This document shows positions 1 through 9,303 of a DNA stretch of 64,000 bases, piece by piece (the first letter of the stretch is position 1; each line of letters starts with the position of its first letter). The DNA comes from Paenibacillus antri. GTDB taxonomy: Bacteria; Bacillota; Bacilli; Paenibacillales; YIM-B00363. A program made the translations under genes and the position numbers. The stretch covers positions 62,001 through 126,000 of the forward strand of contig NZ_VCIW01000008.1 in NCBI RefSeq assembly GCF_005765165.1, given 5' to 3'. The notes beneath the pieces are model-generated. The model searched no databases, was not told the origin of the DNA, and was given only the letters and a program-made list of their open reading frames with translations.

Positions 1-2117
1 GAGAACGATCAGGAAGTTGACGACGCTGAACGATCCCGTGTACGTCGCGCCGACGACCGACACCCAGTCCTCCGGGCCGAACATCGATTCGATGCGGGCG
101 CCGAAGCGGTCGAACACATTTTCCCGAAGCTGCAGCGGAGAGATCCGATCGTCCTTCAGCACGAGCGCGTTCCGTTCGTACTTCAATCCGAAATGGCCGC
201 GGAACGCTCCGTCTCCCATGAACGCGCCGAACCCGTTGTTCTTCATCGTCTCGACGGCGCCGACGACCGTGAACGGACGCGGCCCCGCCAGCGTATCGAG
301 CGTAATCGTCTCCCCGATCTCGCCGCCCCATACCTCAAGCGCGACGCGGTCCATGAGCAGCTCGTCGTCGCCCAATCTTCCGATCCACGCGCTCTGCGCT
401 TCCCCGCCCGCCGTAAACAGCGGGAACCGGTCGATCCACTCCGCCCCGACGCCGTACACGGGCAGGTTGCGCTTCTTTCCGTTCAGCTCCCAGACCGCGA
501 GATGCAGCGGGTACGTCTGCGCGTCCGCGACGCCTTCCGTCGCCCGCAGTTCGTCGAGGTCGGTCGGCTCGATATGATGCAGCATCACGTCCAGGTTGCC
601 GCCGTAGGAAGCGTGGATGACTCGTTCATACGTCTGAATTAGAGCGGAATTGAGCGAGCTCATCAACAGCACCATCGCGATGCCGAGGCACAGGACGACC
701 GACGTCATCGAGGTGCGGCCGAGGTTGCGCTCGAGATTGCGGGACGCCACGACGCCGCCGAAGCCGAACAGCGCCCGGTACGCCGGCTTCAACAGCGCGG
801 CGAACGCCTTGAACAGGAACGGGAATACGAGCGCGACGCCGAGCAGCAGCGGCACGACCAGCAGCAGATGCTTGATGAACAATGCGGAGACGATCAAGAG
901 CGCGCCGACCGCGCCCCGCCAACGCGGCAGCTTCGAGCTCGATGCGGCGGTTTCCTTCAACGCCGCGATCACGCTCACCTTGCCGGCCTGCCGAATCGGA
1001 GCCAGCGACGCCGCGATCGGCACGACGATCCCCGCCGCGATCGAGACGACCAGCCCCTTCGCAAGCTCCATGCCGCTATCGTCGTATACCCCGAAGATCA
1101 TGAAGATGACGGACTTCAACAGCAGCGCCAGCCCATACCCGATGATCGCCCCTACGGCCGTCCCCGCCGCCGACAGCAGCAGCACCTCGTACAATACGAA
1201 CCTGCGGAGCTGCCCGGGCGTATATCCGATCGTCTTCAGCGCGGCGAACTCGTTCTTGCGCTCTTGAATACTAACGTACAAGCTGTTGAAAATGACGAAC
1301 GCGCTCAGCGCGATCCCGAGACACCCGGCGATATACAGCGCCAGGAAGAACGTATCCGCGTCTTTGAACTGCGCTTCCATATTGAGGAGGACCGGCTGCA
1401 GGTAGACGCTGTCGTCCTTCTTGACCAGCTCGTCGAACCGCGCCTCCGCCTGCGCCGCGTCCGTCCCGGGCAGCAGCTTGATCTGCACGCTCTCGATCTC
1501 GCCGGTTCGCTCGAACCATTCCTGGACGAGATGGAGCGGCACGGCCACCGTCCAAGGATGATACTTCGCCATCATCCAGCTCGACGGACCCATCAAATCT
1601 GCCGTATACCGCACGATCGCGTCGATGCGGACCTGCTGAACGCCCGCATCCGTCTCGATCGCGATCGGGTCGCCCACCTTCGCGTTCCAGACGCCGGCCG
1701 TCCGGTCGGTAATGACCGCGCCGTCCCCGGTCAGCGTGCCTTCGACGACCTTGTATCCGGTCAGCGGCGTATCCAGTCGGCTGTAGCCTTTCAGATCGAC
1801 GCGTTTTTGGATCGCGGCGATGTCTTCGTTTTCCAAGACGAGGTTGGTCGCCTGTTTCATCGTCGCGATCGAGACCGCGCCTTCGATATGCTGGACGTCG
1901 TGCAGCACGTCGCCGGAGAAGTACGGTTCGGTTCCGTTGATCGAGAAGTCCGCCTTGCCGAACGCCGCCTTCATATAGAGCGGGAACGCCTTCTTCGCGG
2001 TGTCGACCGAGGCGATGACGCCGAACGTCGAAGCGACCCCGATGACGATCGAGACGACCGTAAGCAGCGTGCGGAGCTTCCGGCGCATCAAATTGCGCCA
2101 TGCGATCTGCCAGAGAT

Positions 2118-2121
<4 letters not shown>
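1..2121 (-). CDS. FtsX/MacB-type ABC transporter permease (partial)
   Basis: The reading frame starts at GTG 2121 and stays open to the left window edge, giving at least 707 codons; the 3' end lies outside. The first residues read MNLWQIAWRNLMRRK and lead into a hydrophobic segment, the usual start of an FtsX/MacB permease. A large extracellular MacB-like domain follows. The distal part is rich in membrane segments, and near the edge the protein reads GATYTGSFSVVNFLIVL. The GTG overlaps the stop of the ATPase gene (GTGA, 2118-2121), so the two are translationally coupled. Such pairs export or displace antimicrobial peptides, lipids or lipoproteins. The substrate cannot be told from sequence. 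The missing end is due to the window, not to decay. Confidence 0.9.
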
Positions 2122-2810
<689 letters not shown>

Positions 2811-2864
2811 TGCTTTGTCTTCCTCCTCTTGATCGGTTCATCCGATACGCTTTCGTCTGAACTC

Positions 2865-2945
2865 ATCATAAACCCGGAGGAGGCCGCCGAACGCGCAAAC
2901 GATGCGACGGCGCCCGCAACAATTTGCGGCCCGCGCGCAAAAACT
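2865..2945 (-). promoter_or_regulatory. ComA-like multi-box promoter, copy 1
   Basis: In plus-strand reading, CGCAA occurs at 2894, 2915 and 2936, exactly 21 bp apart, and the inverted pentamer TTGCG at 2924. On the minus strand this reads TTGCG-N7-CGCAA-N4-TTGCG-N16-TTGCG, then 23 bp, then a -10 hexamer TATGAT (2870-2865). The position 17 bp above the -10 reads GTTCGG, a poor -35, which fits activator dependence. The same arrangement recurs at 40.8 and 45.6 kb with identical offsets. The ABC transporter gene starts 54 bp below the -10. Confidence 0.75.
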
Positions 2946-3294
2946 ATCCGAATCCCGCCGCAACCGCCGCGCAATCGTCCATCATCCGTGCGTGTACGGC
3001 GTGAGTCATACGCTTGTAGCGGTAACAACTCACCTGCAAAAAGTCGCTCGCTTCGGTATGCCCCACGCCTGTCCAGCTATAAAGCAACATATCACTAATC
3101 CTGCACTCGCAGCCGCCATGCACTCCCTTGTAATTCTCGGGATTGCACGAAAATTGCAGAGGCACCTCCGGATCCCTATCATCCTTGCTATCTAAATGCC
3201 GTACGACCGGCATCGGTGTCTCGACTTCCATTTGGTCGTCAGCTGAGCGAAGGTCAATCCAGGAGAAGGAGCGCGGGAACAAGCGCAATTCCAC
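2944..3294 (-). CDS. hypothetical small protein (doubtful)
   Basis: An open frame of 116 codons starts at GTG 3294 with a modest ribosome binding site (AAAAGGTAAGAG just upstream). It contains several cysteines (VHGGCECRISD in the middle) and no recognisable domain or signal peptide. It lies between the terminator of the GH88 gene and the triple-box promoter of the ABC transporter, and ends only 4 bp from the outermost box. No family was recognised. Codon use looks less strongly GC-ending than that of the neighbours. It may be a small orphan gene or simply open sequence. Confidence 0.3.
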   Translation of the reverse strand: MELRLFPRSFSWIDLRSADDQMEVETPMPVVRHLDSKDDRDPEVPLQFSCNPENYKGVHGGCECRISDMLLYSWTGVGHTEASDFLQVSCYRYKRMTHAVHARMMDDCAAVAAGFG

Positions 3295-3315
3295 CTCTTA
3301 CCTTTTGATTTGGTT

Positions 3316-3349
3316 AAAAAAAAGCTGCCCCGCGCTTCGCGGGACAGCT
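3316..3349 (-). terminator. rho-independent terminator after the GH88 gene
   Basis: A 12-bp stem (3323-3334 with 3338-3349, 3-nt loop) is followed on the minus strand by eight T residues. The single mismatch is a G-U pair in minus-strand RNA but a C-A mismatch on the plus strand, which supports the minus orientation. It lies just below the GH88 stop codon. Confidence 0.9.
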
Positions 3350-3354
3350 CCTAT

Positions 3355-4479
3355 TCACCTCTCGTACCAATAGCCGGGGATGCCTTTCGTCAGCCGAAGC
3401 AGCGCTTCGAGATAATAATAGTCGCCCCAGATCATATAATCGTCCGGGCCTAAGCCGCCGCGAACATGATAGGAGCCGTGCTTGATCAAGCCCTCTTCCT
3501 CCGGCTCGCCGATGGTGGCGTAGTTTTCAACCAACGACTTCATCGACCGCTCGACGGCTTCGTTCAGCCAACCGCGATCCGCATCCGCCTCGCCCAGGTG
3601 GGCGAGAATTTCAAGCATGCCGCAAGCCGCGATGGCGGACGCCGAGCTGTCGCGCGGGGTGCCCGGCTCGACCGGCGCGTCGAAATCCCAATACGCGACG
3701 AAGTCCTCCGGCAGACGGTCGACGAAATACCGCGCCGCCCGCTTGGCCGTCTCCAAATACGCGGGATCGCCCGTGTACCGGTACGACAGCGCGAAGCCGT
3801 AAATCGCCCAAGCTTGCCCGCGGGTCCACGTGGAGCCGTCGTGGAAGCCTTGGTGCGTCCCGCCGCGAATCGGCTTCCCGTCCGCCGGGTCGAAATAGAA
3901 CGTATGGTACGAGGAATCGTCCCCCCGCATCAAGTAGCGCCGGCTCTTCTCCGCGTGAAGGACGGCACGCTTCCGATACCGATCGTCGTTCGTCTGCGCG
4001 TGCGCCCAGTACAGCAGCGGCAGGTTCATCATGCAATCGACGATGATGCGGCCGCCGTTCTGCGGGTCTCCTTCCGGCCCCCACGCCTGAATATATTGCC
4101 CGGCTTCCCGCCAACGGGTCATCAGATGCTCGGCCGCGTCGAGCGCTAGCCGGCGGCCCGATTCGTGGCGTTCTACGATCCAGGACGCCAACGCCGAAGG
4201 GAGGTACAGAAAGCCGATGTCGTGATGATCCAGATTTCGCTTCGCCGCAAGCCGCTCTCGATAGTCCTCCACGTGGCGCAAGCCGGTTTCCTTAAACGCA
4301 GGATCGCCCGTGTATTCGTAACAAAGCCAGATCATCCCGGTATAGAAGCCCTCGATCCAATCGCGGTTGATCCCCCAATCGTACCGTCGCTCCGTCGTAA
4401 TGTGCGGGAACTGCATCGGGAAGGCCTCGATGTTCCGTCTCGTCTTCTGAATCGCGTCCTCAATGGCGCGCTGCCACAT
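3355..4479 (-). CDS. GH88 unsaturated glucuronyl hydrolase
   Basis: This 374-residue cytoplasmic protein (no signal peptide) is an alpha6/alpha6-barrel glycoside hydrolase. It has the two aspartates expected of GH88: D87 in LDHHDIGFLY and D148 in GGRIIVDCMMN. These lie at nearly the same positions as Asp88 and Asp149 of the characterised Bacillus unsaturated glucuronyl hydrolase. The family removes the 4,5-unsaturated uronic acid left on oligosaccharides by polysaccharide lyases. The gene begins 25 bp after the stop of a large secreted lyase gene and ends at a strong terminator, so the pair forms an operon: the lyase cuts outside the cell, the importer brings oligosaccharides in, and this enzyme finishes the non-reducing end. 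GH105 is the main alternative, less likely because of the second aspartate context. Confidence 0.9.
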   Translation of the reverse strand: MWQRAIEDAIQKTRRNIEAFPMQFPHITTERRYDWGINRDWIEGFYTGMIWLCYEYTGDPAFKETGLRHVEDYRERLAAKRNLDHHDIGFLYLPSALASWIVERHESGRRLALDAAEHLMTRWREAGQYIQAWGPEGDPQNGGRIIVDCMMNLPLLYWAHAQTNDDRYRKRAVLHAEKSRRYLMRGDDSSYHTFYFDPADGKPIRGGTHQGFHDGSTWTRGQAWAIYGFALSYRYTGDPAYLETAKRAARYFVDRLPEDFVAYWDFDAPVEPGTPRDSSASAIAACGMLEILAHLGEADADRGWLNEAVERSMKSLVENYATIGEPEEEGLIKHGSYHVRGGLGPDDYMIWGDYYYLEALLRLTKGIPGYWYER

Positions 4480-4504
4480 AGTAAATTTCCTCCTTCGCGA
4501 TGCC

Positions 4505-7500
4505 TTACGGATTCGGTGTCCTTACTTCGATCGTCATCGTGCGGGTCAGGCCGGATTCATGGTCCGTCACCGTCAATTCGGCGGTTCCCGGCTTCTTCCC
4601 TAGCGCCTTGCCTTCCTTAACGGATAACACGGTCTCGTCGCTGCTCGCGAACGTCGCGTTCTCCGCAATCGTCTGCCGCCCGTCGGCGTACCGCAGCAAC
4701 GCGGATAGCGCGTGCCGCTCGCCCGGCTTCCACACCTCCGGGACGTCGGCGCGAACCGAGATCGGCGTCGGCCGGAAGATGCCCGCCTCCGTGATGTTGT
4801 TCCACCGGCTCGTCGAGTTGCCGTATCCGGTAATCCGCACGTAGCGAGCCTCCGTACCGGCGAAATGAAACACTTCGGGCTCCGCCGTTACGCCCGAGCT
4901 GACCCCGTCGGCGTACGCGACGTTCCACTGGACGCCGTCAAGCGAGGTCGATATGGAAAAGTACGCCTTGCGGACGTCGCCGCTGAAGAAAGCGATCGAG
5001 ACGGCTCCGACTTCCCGAACCTCTCCGAGGTCGTATTGAATCCAATGCTCGCCTTCGGACGTCCAACGCGTGGACAGATCGCCGTCCAACGTCTTCTCTG
5101 GCGTGTAGCCCAGGTTCGCTTGCGGCGTGGAGCTGGCCGTCGCGCCGACGACCGGCCATCGATTAACGTCCGGCGGGTCGCCGACGATCGGACCGCGCAC
5201 GAACGCCACCGTATATCGGTTCTTCGACGCAGGATCGGCCGGATCCGTGACGTACACGAACGTCCGTCCCGGCAGCTCGGTCGCTTCGACGACGGTCAGA
5301 TCGGAAGCGGATGCCGCTTCGACGCGAGGGACGACCGTCTCCTCGAACGGGAACACGACCTCGTAATACGTTCGCCGCGGATCGAAGCCCTCGATCGGAA
5401 CGCCGTCCACGGCGATCGAGCTCGCCGTCGGCGGCGCCGGCCGTACCGGCAGCTCGCCGTCCGGAATCGACCACGCATCCAGCGGCGTAAACCCGGGCGC
5501 CTGCTGCGGCAGCGCGTCTTCTTCGTAGAGCGGCGCCATCCAGACGGACAAATTCGCTTGGCTGGCGTTCGTCAGATGAACGGCCAGCTTCCGAACGTCG
5601 CGATTGGCCGTCTGTCCTTCCGGGTTCGGCGTTCCGGGCAGCGGCTCGGCTTTCATCTCCGAGAAGACCGCACCCGCGGGAGCCTCTATCATTTTCACAT
5701 AGAGCTTCTTATCGTTCTTCGTCAGAATCGCGGCCCGGCCGCCTTCGACAATCGAAATCGAAGCCCCCGTGTGCATGAACCAGTAGATGTCCGAAGGCGC
5801 CTTCAGCCGGATCTCGTCCTGCACGATCAGCTGCGAGCGGTCCGCGGTCAGCATCATGCCCCGCTTGAAGGACAAGGCGTCGTTCGGGTACCGTTCCGTC
5901 AAATCCAAGATGCCGTATGCGCCGCGCGGCTTGGACTCGCTGCGCACGAGCGGGGCCGGAGCGTCGTAATCCTGCATGTGAACCGGGTTGCTCAGCGGAT
6001 TGATGACGACGGTGTTATGGCCTTGCGCGCCCTTCCGATAATACGTCCATCGCGTTCCTTCCGCATATTGCCAGAAGCCCGGCAAATTGTAGTTTTCATT
6101 GCCGAGATCGAGCGCCCACCGTTCGCCGAGCGCGTCGAACACGAACGTCCCGGCGTCTAGGTCGTTGTGGCTGAGCATCGTCTCGTTCAAGCCCCTCATG
6201 GCGGCGTACGCGGCGTTCGGGTCGTTCCAGCCGCTGCGCATGGCGATCGCTTCGATGCCGCTGAACGTCCGATCCGGCGAAGAAGGCCAGACGTCGAACA
6301 TGCCGGGCTTGTAGAACAACAGGTACAACGGCGAGTACAAGCCTTGATCCCGATACAACTCGCCCGCGAGCGACGCGTATTCGGGTTTCCCGTAGAAGTC
6401 GGCTAACCACAGCGACTGCGGATACGTCTCGATAATGTCACCGTCGCCGAAGTTGAACGTCCCTTTCGGCCCTCGTAAATGCACGGGGTACGCGCCGAAC
6501 GCTTCCATGCCTTCCAGCTCGCTTAGTCCGTAGTCCGTGCCGAGCGACGAATGCATCGCCGACATGAAGAGGAACAGCGGCATCGTCCCGTACTGGAAGT
6601 AGCTCGGCCCTTCCGGCCACGAGCCGTCTTCCGTCAAGTGGCGCAGCACGATCTGAAGCTTGCGATAGACACCTTGCAGCGCTTCGTTCGCTTCCGCCCG
6701 GATCTGCGCTTCGTCTTCGTTCAACAAGGCCAGCGCCAATACGCCGTAGCTGCCGTTATTGACGAGGTTAATATTGTTGGTTTCCGTTATGTTGAATTGT
6801 CCCCGGTACCAACCGAGCGCATGGCTGAAGATGTGCTCGCTGACGGTCTCTTCCACGACCCGGCGCTGCTCCGGCGTCATCTCGTGATAAAGCCAATCGT
6901 AGGCCAGACCGGTCGTATAGGCGATGTACGTCAGCGACAGCATGCTGTTCGTCCGACCCGGCCAAGCGCTCTCCGGGATCGTGGCCATATACTGCAGATG
7001 CTCGATCGCCCTGTCCGCGTATTTCTTGTCCCCGGTCAGCTGGAACATCAAGGCGGTGTTTAATAATTGGTTCGTATTAAAGCCGTTGTCCTCCGCCTCG
7101 AGGAATGGCGTGGTATCCTGCGTAAGCCGCTCGAACCATTCGGTCATATACGGGTCCGTCCCGATCAAGCCGCGCGCATACGCGAAGTCCTCGGCGTCGG
7201 CGACGACGCGCGGGTGGACGTTGCCCAAGGCGGCGTCGTTCAAGTCGGCCGCGAAGTCGGCCGCCTCCGGAACGACGAACACCTTCGCCATCGCCTCCGT
7301 CGACATCCCGTTCGCGGCGGTCGCCGCGACCCGGAACGTATCGTACCCGGTAAAGCCCGGCGCCGGCGTATAAACGAAGGTTCCGTCCGGTTGAACGGTA
7401 AGCTCGCCCCGGGTCTCCGATGACGCTCCGGATTTCGTCCAGACCACGGCGTCCGCCGACGGACGAATCACCTTCCCGAGCTTGCCGGTCAAGGTCGCGC

Positions 7501-9193
7501 CCTTCGGCGTCGAATACCACTGCAAATCCAACGTCGGCGGCGCAAGGATCGGCTCGACCGCGATCGTCGCTTTCCCGAATTTCGGACCTCCGCCGCCCGC
7601 AACCCCGCCGACCATAAATACGAATTCGTCGGGACCGGCGTAATTGCGCGTCGGATAATACCGGAAGCCGCCGTCCGGCTCGACCGTCACCGTGCCGTGC
7701 CGGGGATCGATCGCCTTCTCGAACACGATCGGCGCGCCGCTAACGTCCTCCGCCGTCAGTCTCCCCGCCAGCTCCCCGTTCTCGAGCACCGTCCCCGAAT
7801 AGGGCTGTACGATCAGCGAAGGGGACGGATCGACCGTCACGACCGCGTTCCGGGTTTCGTTCGTCTCGAGCGCCGTCGCGGAGACGATCGAATACCCTGC
7901 CGCGCGCGCGGTGACGAGACCGTTCGCATCCACGGAGACGGCCGCCGGATCGGACGAGCTCCAGCGCACGTTCCGATTCGTGGCGTTCTCCGGCGTAACC
8001 GTCGCCGAGAGCTGCGCCGCGCCGCCTGCGACGAGCTCGACATAGTCGGGCGTTAGCGTAAAGCTCTCGACCGGGATATGCTCCTGGATGGAGAAATCGT
8101 CGAACCACACGGTCCCCGTGGAATTTTCGAGGAACGCCTCCACCTTCGTGACCGGGGCGGAAGGGTTATCCGTGTTTTCCGGCAGACCGACGACCCGGCT
8201 GAAATACGTCCAGTCCGTCGAGCCGCGGATGTGGTTCGCCAGCTCGACGTTCACGCTTTGCCCGCCGTCCCGCTTATATTGGAAACGCACGTAGGCCGTA
8301 TTGGAGACGTTCTCCGTCTTCACCCAGCCGCTGATCAAGTACGGCTGGCCGATCTTCATCGTGCGAATCTCCTGCACGACGGCGCCGCGGCTGGCGGTCG
8401 GCGGCGCGCCGTCGATTCGAACCGATCTCGTGCCGCTCCGGTACGTCTCCGTATCGACGGCGAACGCCGGATTGCCGCTCGCCTTCCAGGCGGTTGCATG
8501 AGCGGGACCGACCCCGTCCGTCCATCCGGTTGAAGCCTGCACCGTCTCGAAGCCGCCGTTCGGCAGCAGATTTCCGTTCGGCGCTTCATCCGGCAGCACC
8601 TCGAACAGCTTCAGATCGTCGAACCAGGCGGAGCCGGCAGTATTCTCCAAGAAGCCTTCGAAACTCAGCTTGACGGCGCCCGCGGGAACCGTAAATTCCT
8701 TCCGGATCGACGTCCAATCGTTCGTTCCGCGAAGCGTCGTCGTATAGTTCAGAGCGCCGATCCTAGAGCCGGCGCCGTTCAAAAATTGGAATCGGCCGTA
8801 AGCCTGTCCGTTCTCGGTCAACCCTTCGGTCTTCAGCCAAAATTGAAGAACGAACGGTTTTCCTGCCTGCTCGGGAGCCAAATTCACGACTTGCTTCGCC
8901 GAGCCGCGGCTGACGACGTCGGCGCCGATCCGGAACGATCTCGTCCCTTCCTTGTAGACCGAGTCGGTCACGCTGAACGCGGGCGCTCCCGAATACCGGA
9001 TCGCCTCCCAGCCCGGCGCGTTCCCGTTCTCGTCCGCGGTCTCGAAGCCGCCGTTCGTAAATAAATTCCCTCCCTCCGCCGCTTGCGCGTACGTTGGCAT
9101 GCCTATAGCCGCCGACAGGCTCGGGATCGCCAAGCAAATCGACAGCCACAAAGCTACTCGCTTTCTCAAGGCTCGTAACGATGTTACGTTCAT
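4505..9193 (-). CDS. secreted multidomain heparinase II/III-like polysaccharide lyase
   Basis: The start chosen is ATG 9193 (MNVTSLRALRKRVALW), preceded by GAGAGGGAGG; an in-frame ATG at 9238 lacks this site. The 1562-residue product has a signal peptide ending near TYAQA. Two carbohydrate-binding-like beta domains follow (about 40-190 and 200-365, both with WFDD motifs), then a BIG2 Ig-like domain (about 370-450) and two cadherin/VCBS-like domains to about 640. A helical alginate/heparin lyase domain spans about 655-960. The heparinase II/III beta domain has LSHNDLDAGTFVFDALG, the conserved His/Asp segment. Near the C-terminus are an F5/8-type (CBM32-like) domain (about 1365-1480) and a second BIG2 domain. 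It should cleave a uronic-acid polysaccharide outside the cell. It is transcribed with the GH88 gene and lies below an AraC regulator. The exact substrate (glycosaminoglycan, alginate or other) is open. Confidence 0.9.
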   Translation of the reverse strand: MNVTSLRALRKRVALWLSICLAIPSLSAAIGMPTYAQAAEGGNLFTNGGFETADENGNAPGWEAIRYSGAPAFSVTDSVYKEGTRSFRIGADVVSRGSAKQVVNLAPEQAGKPFVLQFWLKTEGLTENGQAYGRFQFLNGAGSRIGALNYTTTLRGTNDWTSIRKEFTVPAGAVKLSFEGFLENTAGSAWFDDLKLFEVLPDEAPNGNLLPNGGFETVQASTGWTDGVGPAHATAWKASGNPAFAVDTETYRSGTRSVRIDGAPPTASRGAVVQEIRTMKIGQPYLISGWVKTENVSNTAYVRFQYKRDGGQSVNVELANHIRGSTDWTYFSRVVGLPENTDNPSAPVTKVEAFLENSTGTVWFDDFSIQEHIPVESFTLTPDYVELVAGGAAQLSATVTPENATNRNVRWSSSDPAAVSVDANGLVTARAAGYSIVSATALETNETRNAVVTVDPSPSLIVQPYSGTVLENGELAGRLTAEDVSGAPIVFEKAIDPRHGTVTVEPDGGFRYYPTRNYAGPDEFVFMVGGVAGGGGPKFGKATIAVEPILAPPTLDLQWYSTPKGATLTGKLGKVIRPSADAVVWTKSGASSETRGELTVQPDGTFVYTPAPGFTGYDTFRVAATAANGMSTEAMAKVFVVPEAADFAADLNDAALGNVHPRVVADAEDFAYARGLIGTDPYMTEWFERLTQDTTPFLEAEDNGFNTNQLLNTALMFQLTGDKKYADRAIEHLQYMATIPESAWPGRTNSMLSLTYIAYTTGLAYDWLYHEMTPEQRRVVEETVSEHIFSHALGWYRGQFNITETNNINLVNNGSYGVLALALLNEDEAQIRAEANEALQGVYRKLQIVLRHLTEDGSWPEGPSYFQYGTMPLFLFMSAMHSSLGTDYGLSELEGMEAFGAYPVHLRGPKGTFNFGDGDIIETYPQSLWLADFYGKPEYASLAGELYRDQGLYSPLYLLFYKPGMFDVWPSSPDRTFSGIEAIAMRSGWNDPNAAYAAMRGLNETMLSHNDLDAGTFVFDALGERWALDLGNENYNLPGFWQYAEGTRWTYYRKGAQGHNTVVINPLSNPVHMQDYDAPAPLVRSESKPRGAYGILDLTERYPNDALSFKRGMMLTADRSQLIVQDEIRLKAPSDIYWFMHTGASISIVEGGRAAILTKNDKKLYVKMIEAPAGAVFSEMKAEPLPGTPNPEGQTANRDVRKLAVHLTNASQANLSVWMAPLYEEDALPQQAPGFTPLDAWSIPDGELPVRPAPPTASSIAVDGVPIEGFDPRRTYYEVVFPFEETVVPRVEAASASDLTVVEATELPGRTFVYVTDPADPASKNRYTVAFVRGPIVGDPPDVNRWPVVGATASSTPQANLGYTPEKTLDGDLSTRWTSEGEHWIQYDLGEVREVGAVSIAFFSGDVRKAYFSISTSLDGVQWNVAYADGVSSGVTAEPEVFHFAGTEARYVRITGYGNSTSRWNNITEAGIFRPTPISVRADVPEVWKPGERHALSALLRYADGRQTIAENATFASSDETVLSVKEGKALGKKPGTAELTVTDHESGLTRTMTIEVRTPNP

Positions 9194-9303
9194 CCGTCCA
9201 TCCTCCCTCTCGCGTGAATGTGCTTTCGACACCCACACTATAAAGGAAAAGGAAGCGGACGGAACACTATCTATCCTTATCCTCGGCTATCCGTTGCCAA
9301 GGT

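Noticed and set aside
2894-2940. Reading the 21-bp-spaced boxes as LytTR-type sites
   Set aside because: The 21-bp period fits LytTR direct repeats, but the half-sites TTGCG/CGCAA, the inverted element and the ComA-like regulator in the window fit a ComA-type site better. No LytTR protein is encoded here. It remains a fallback.
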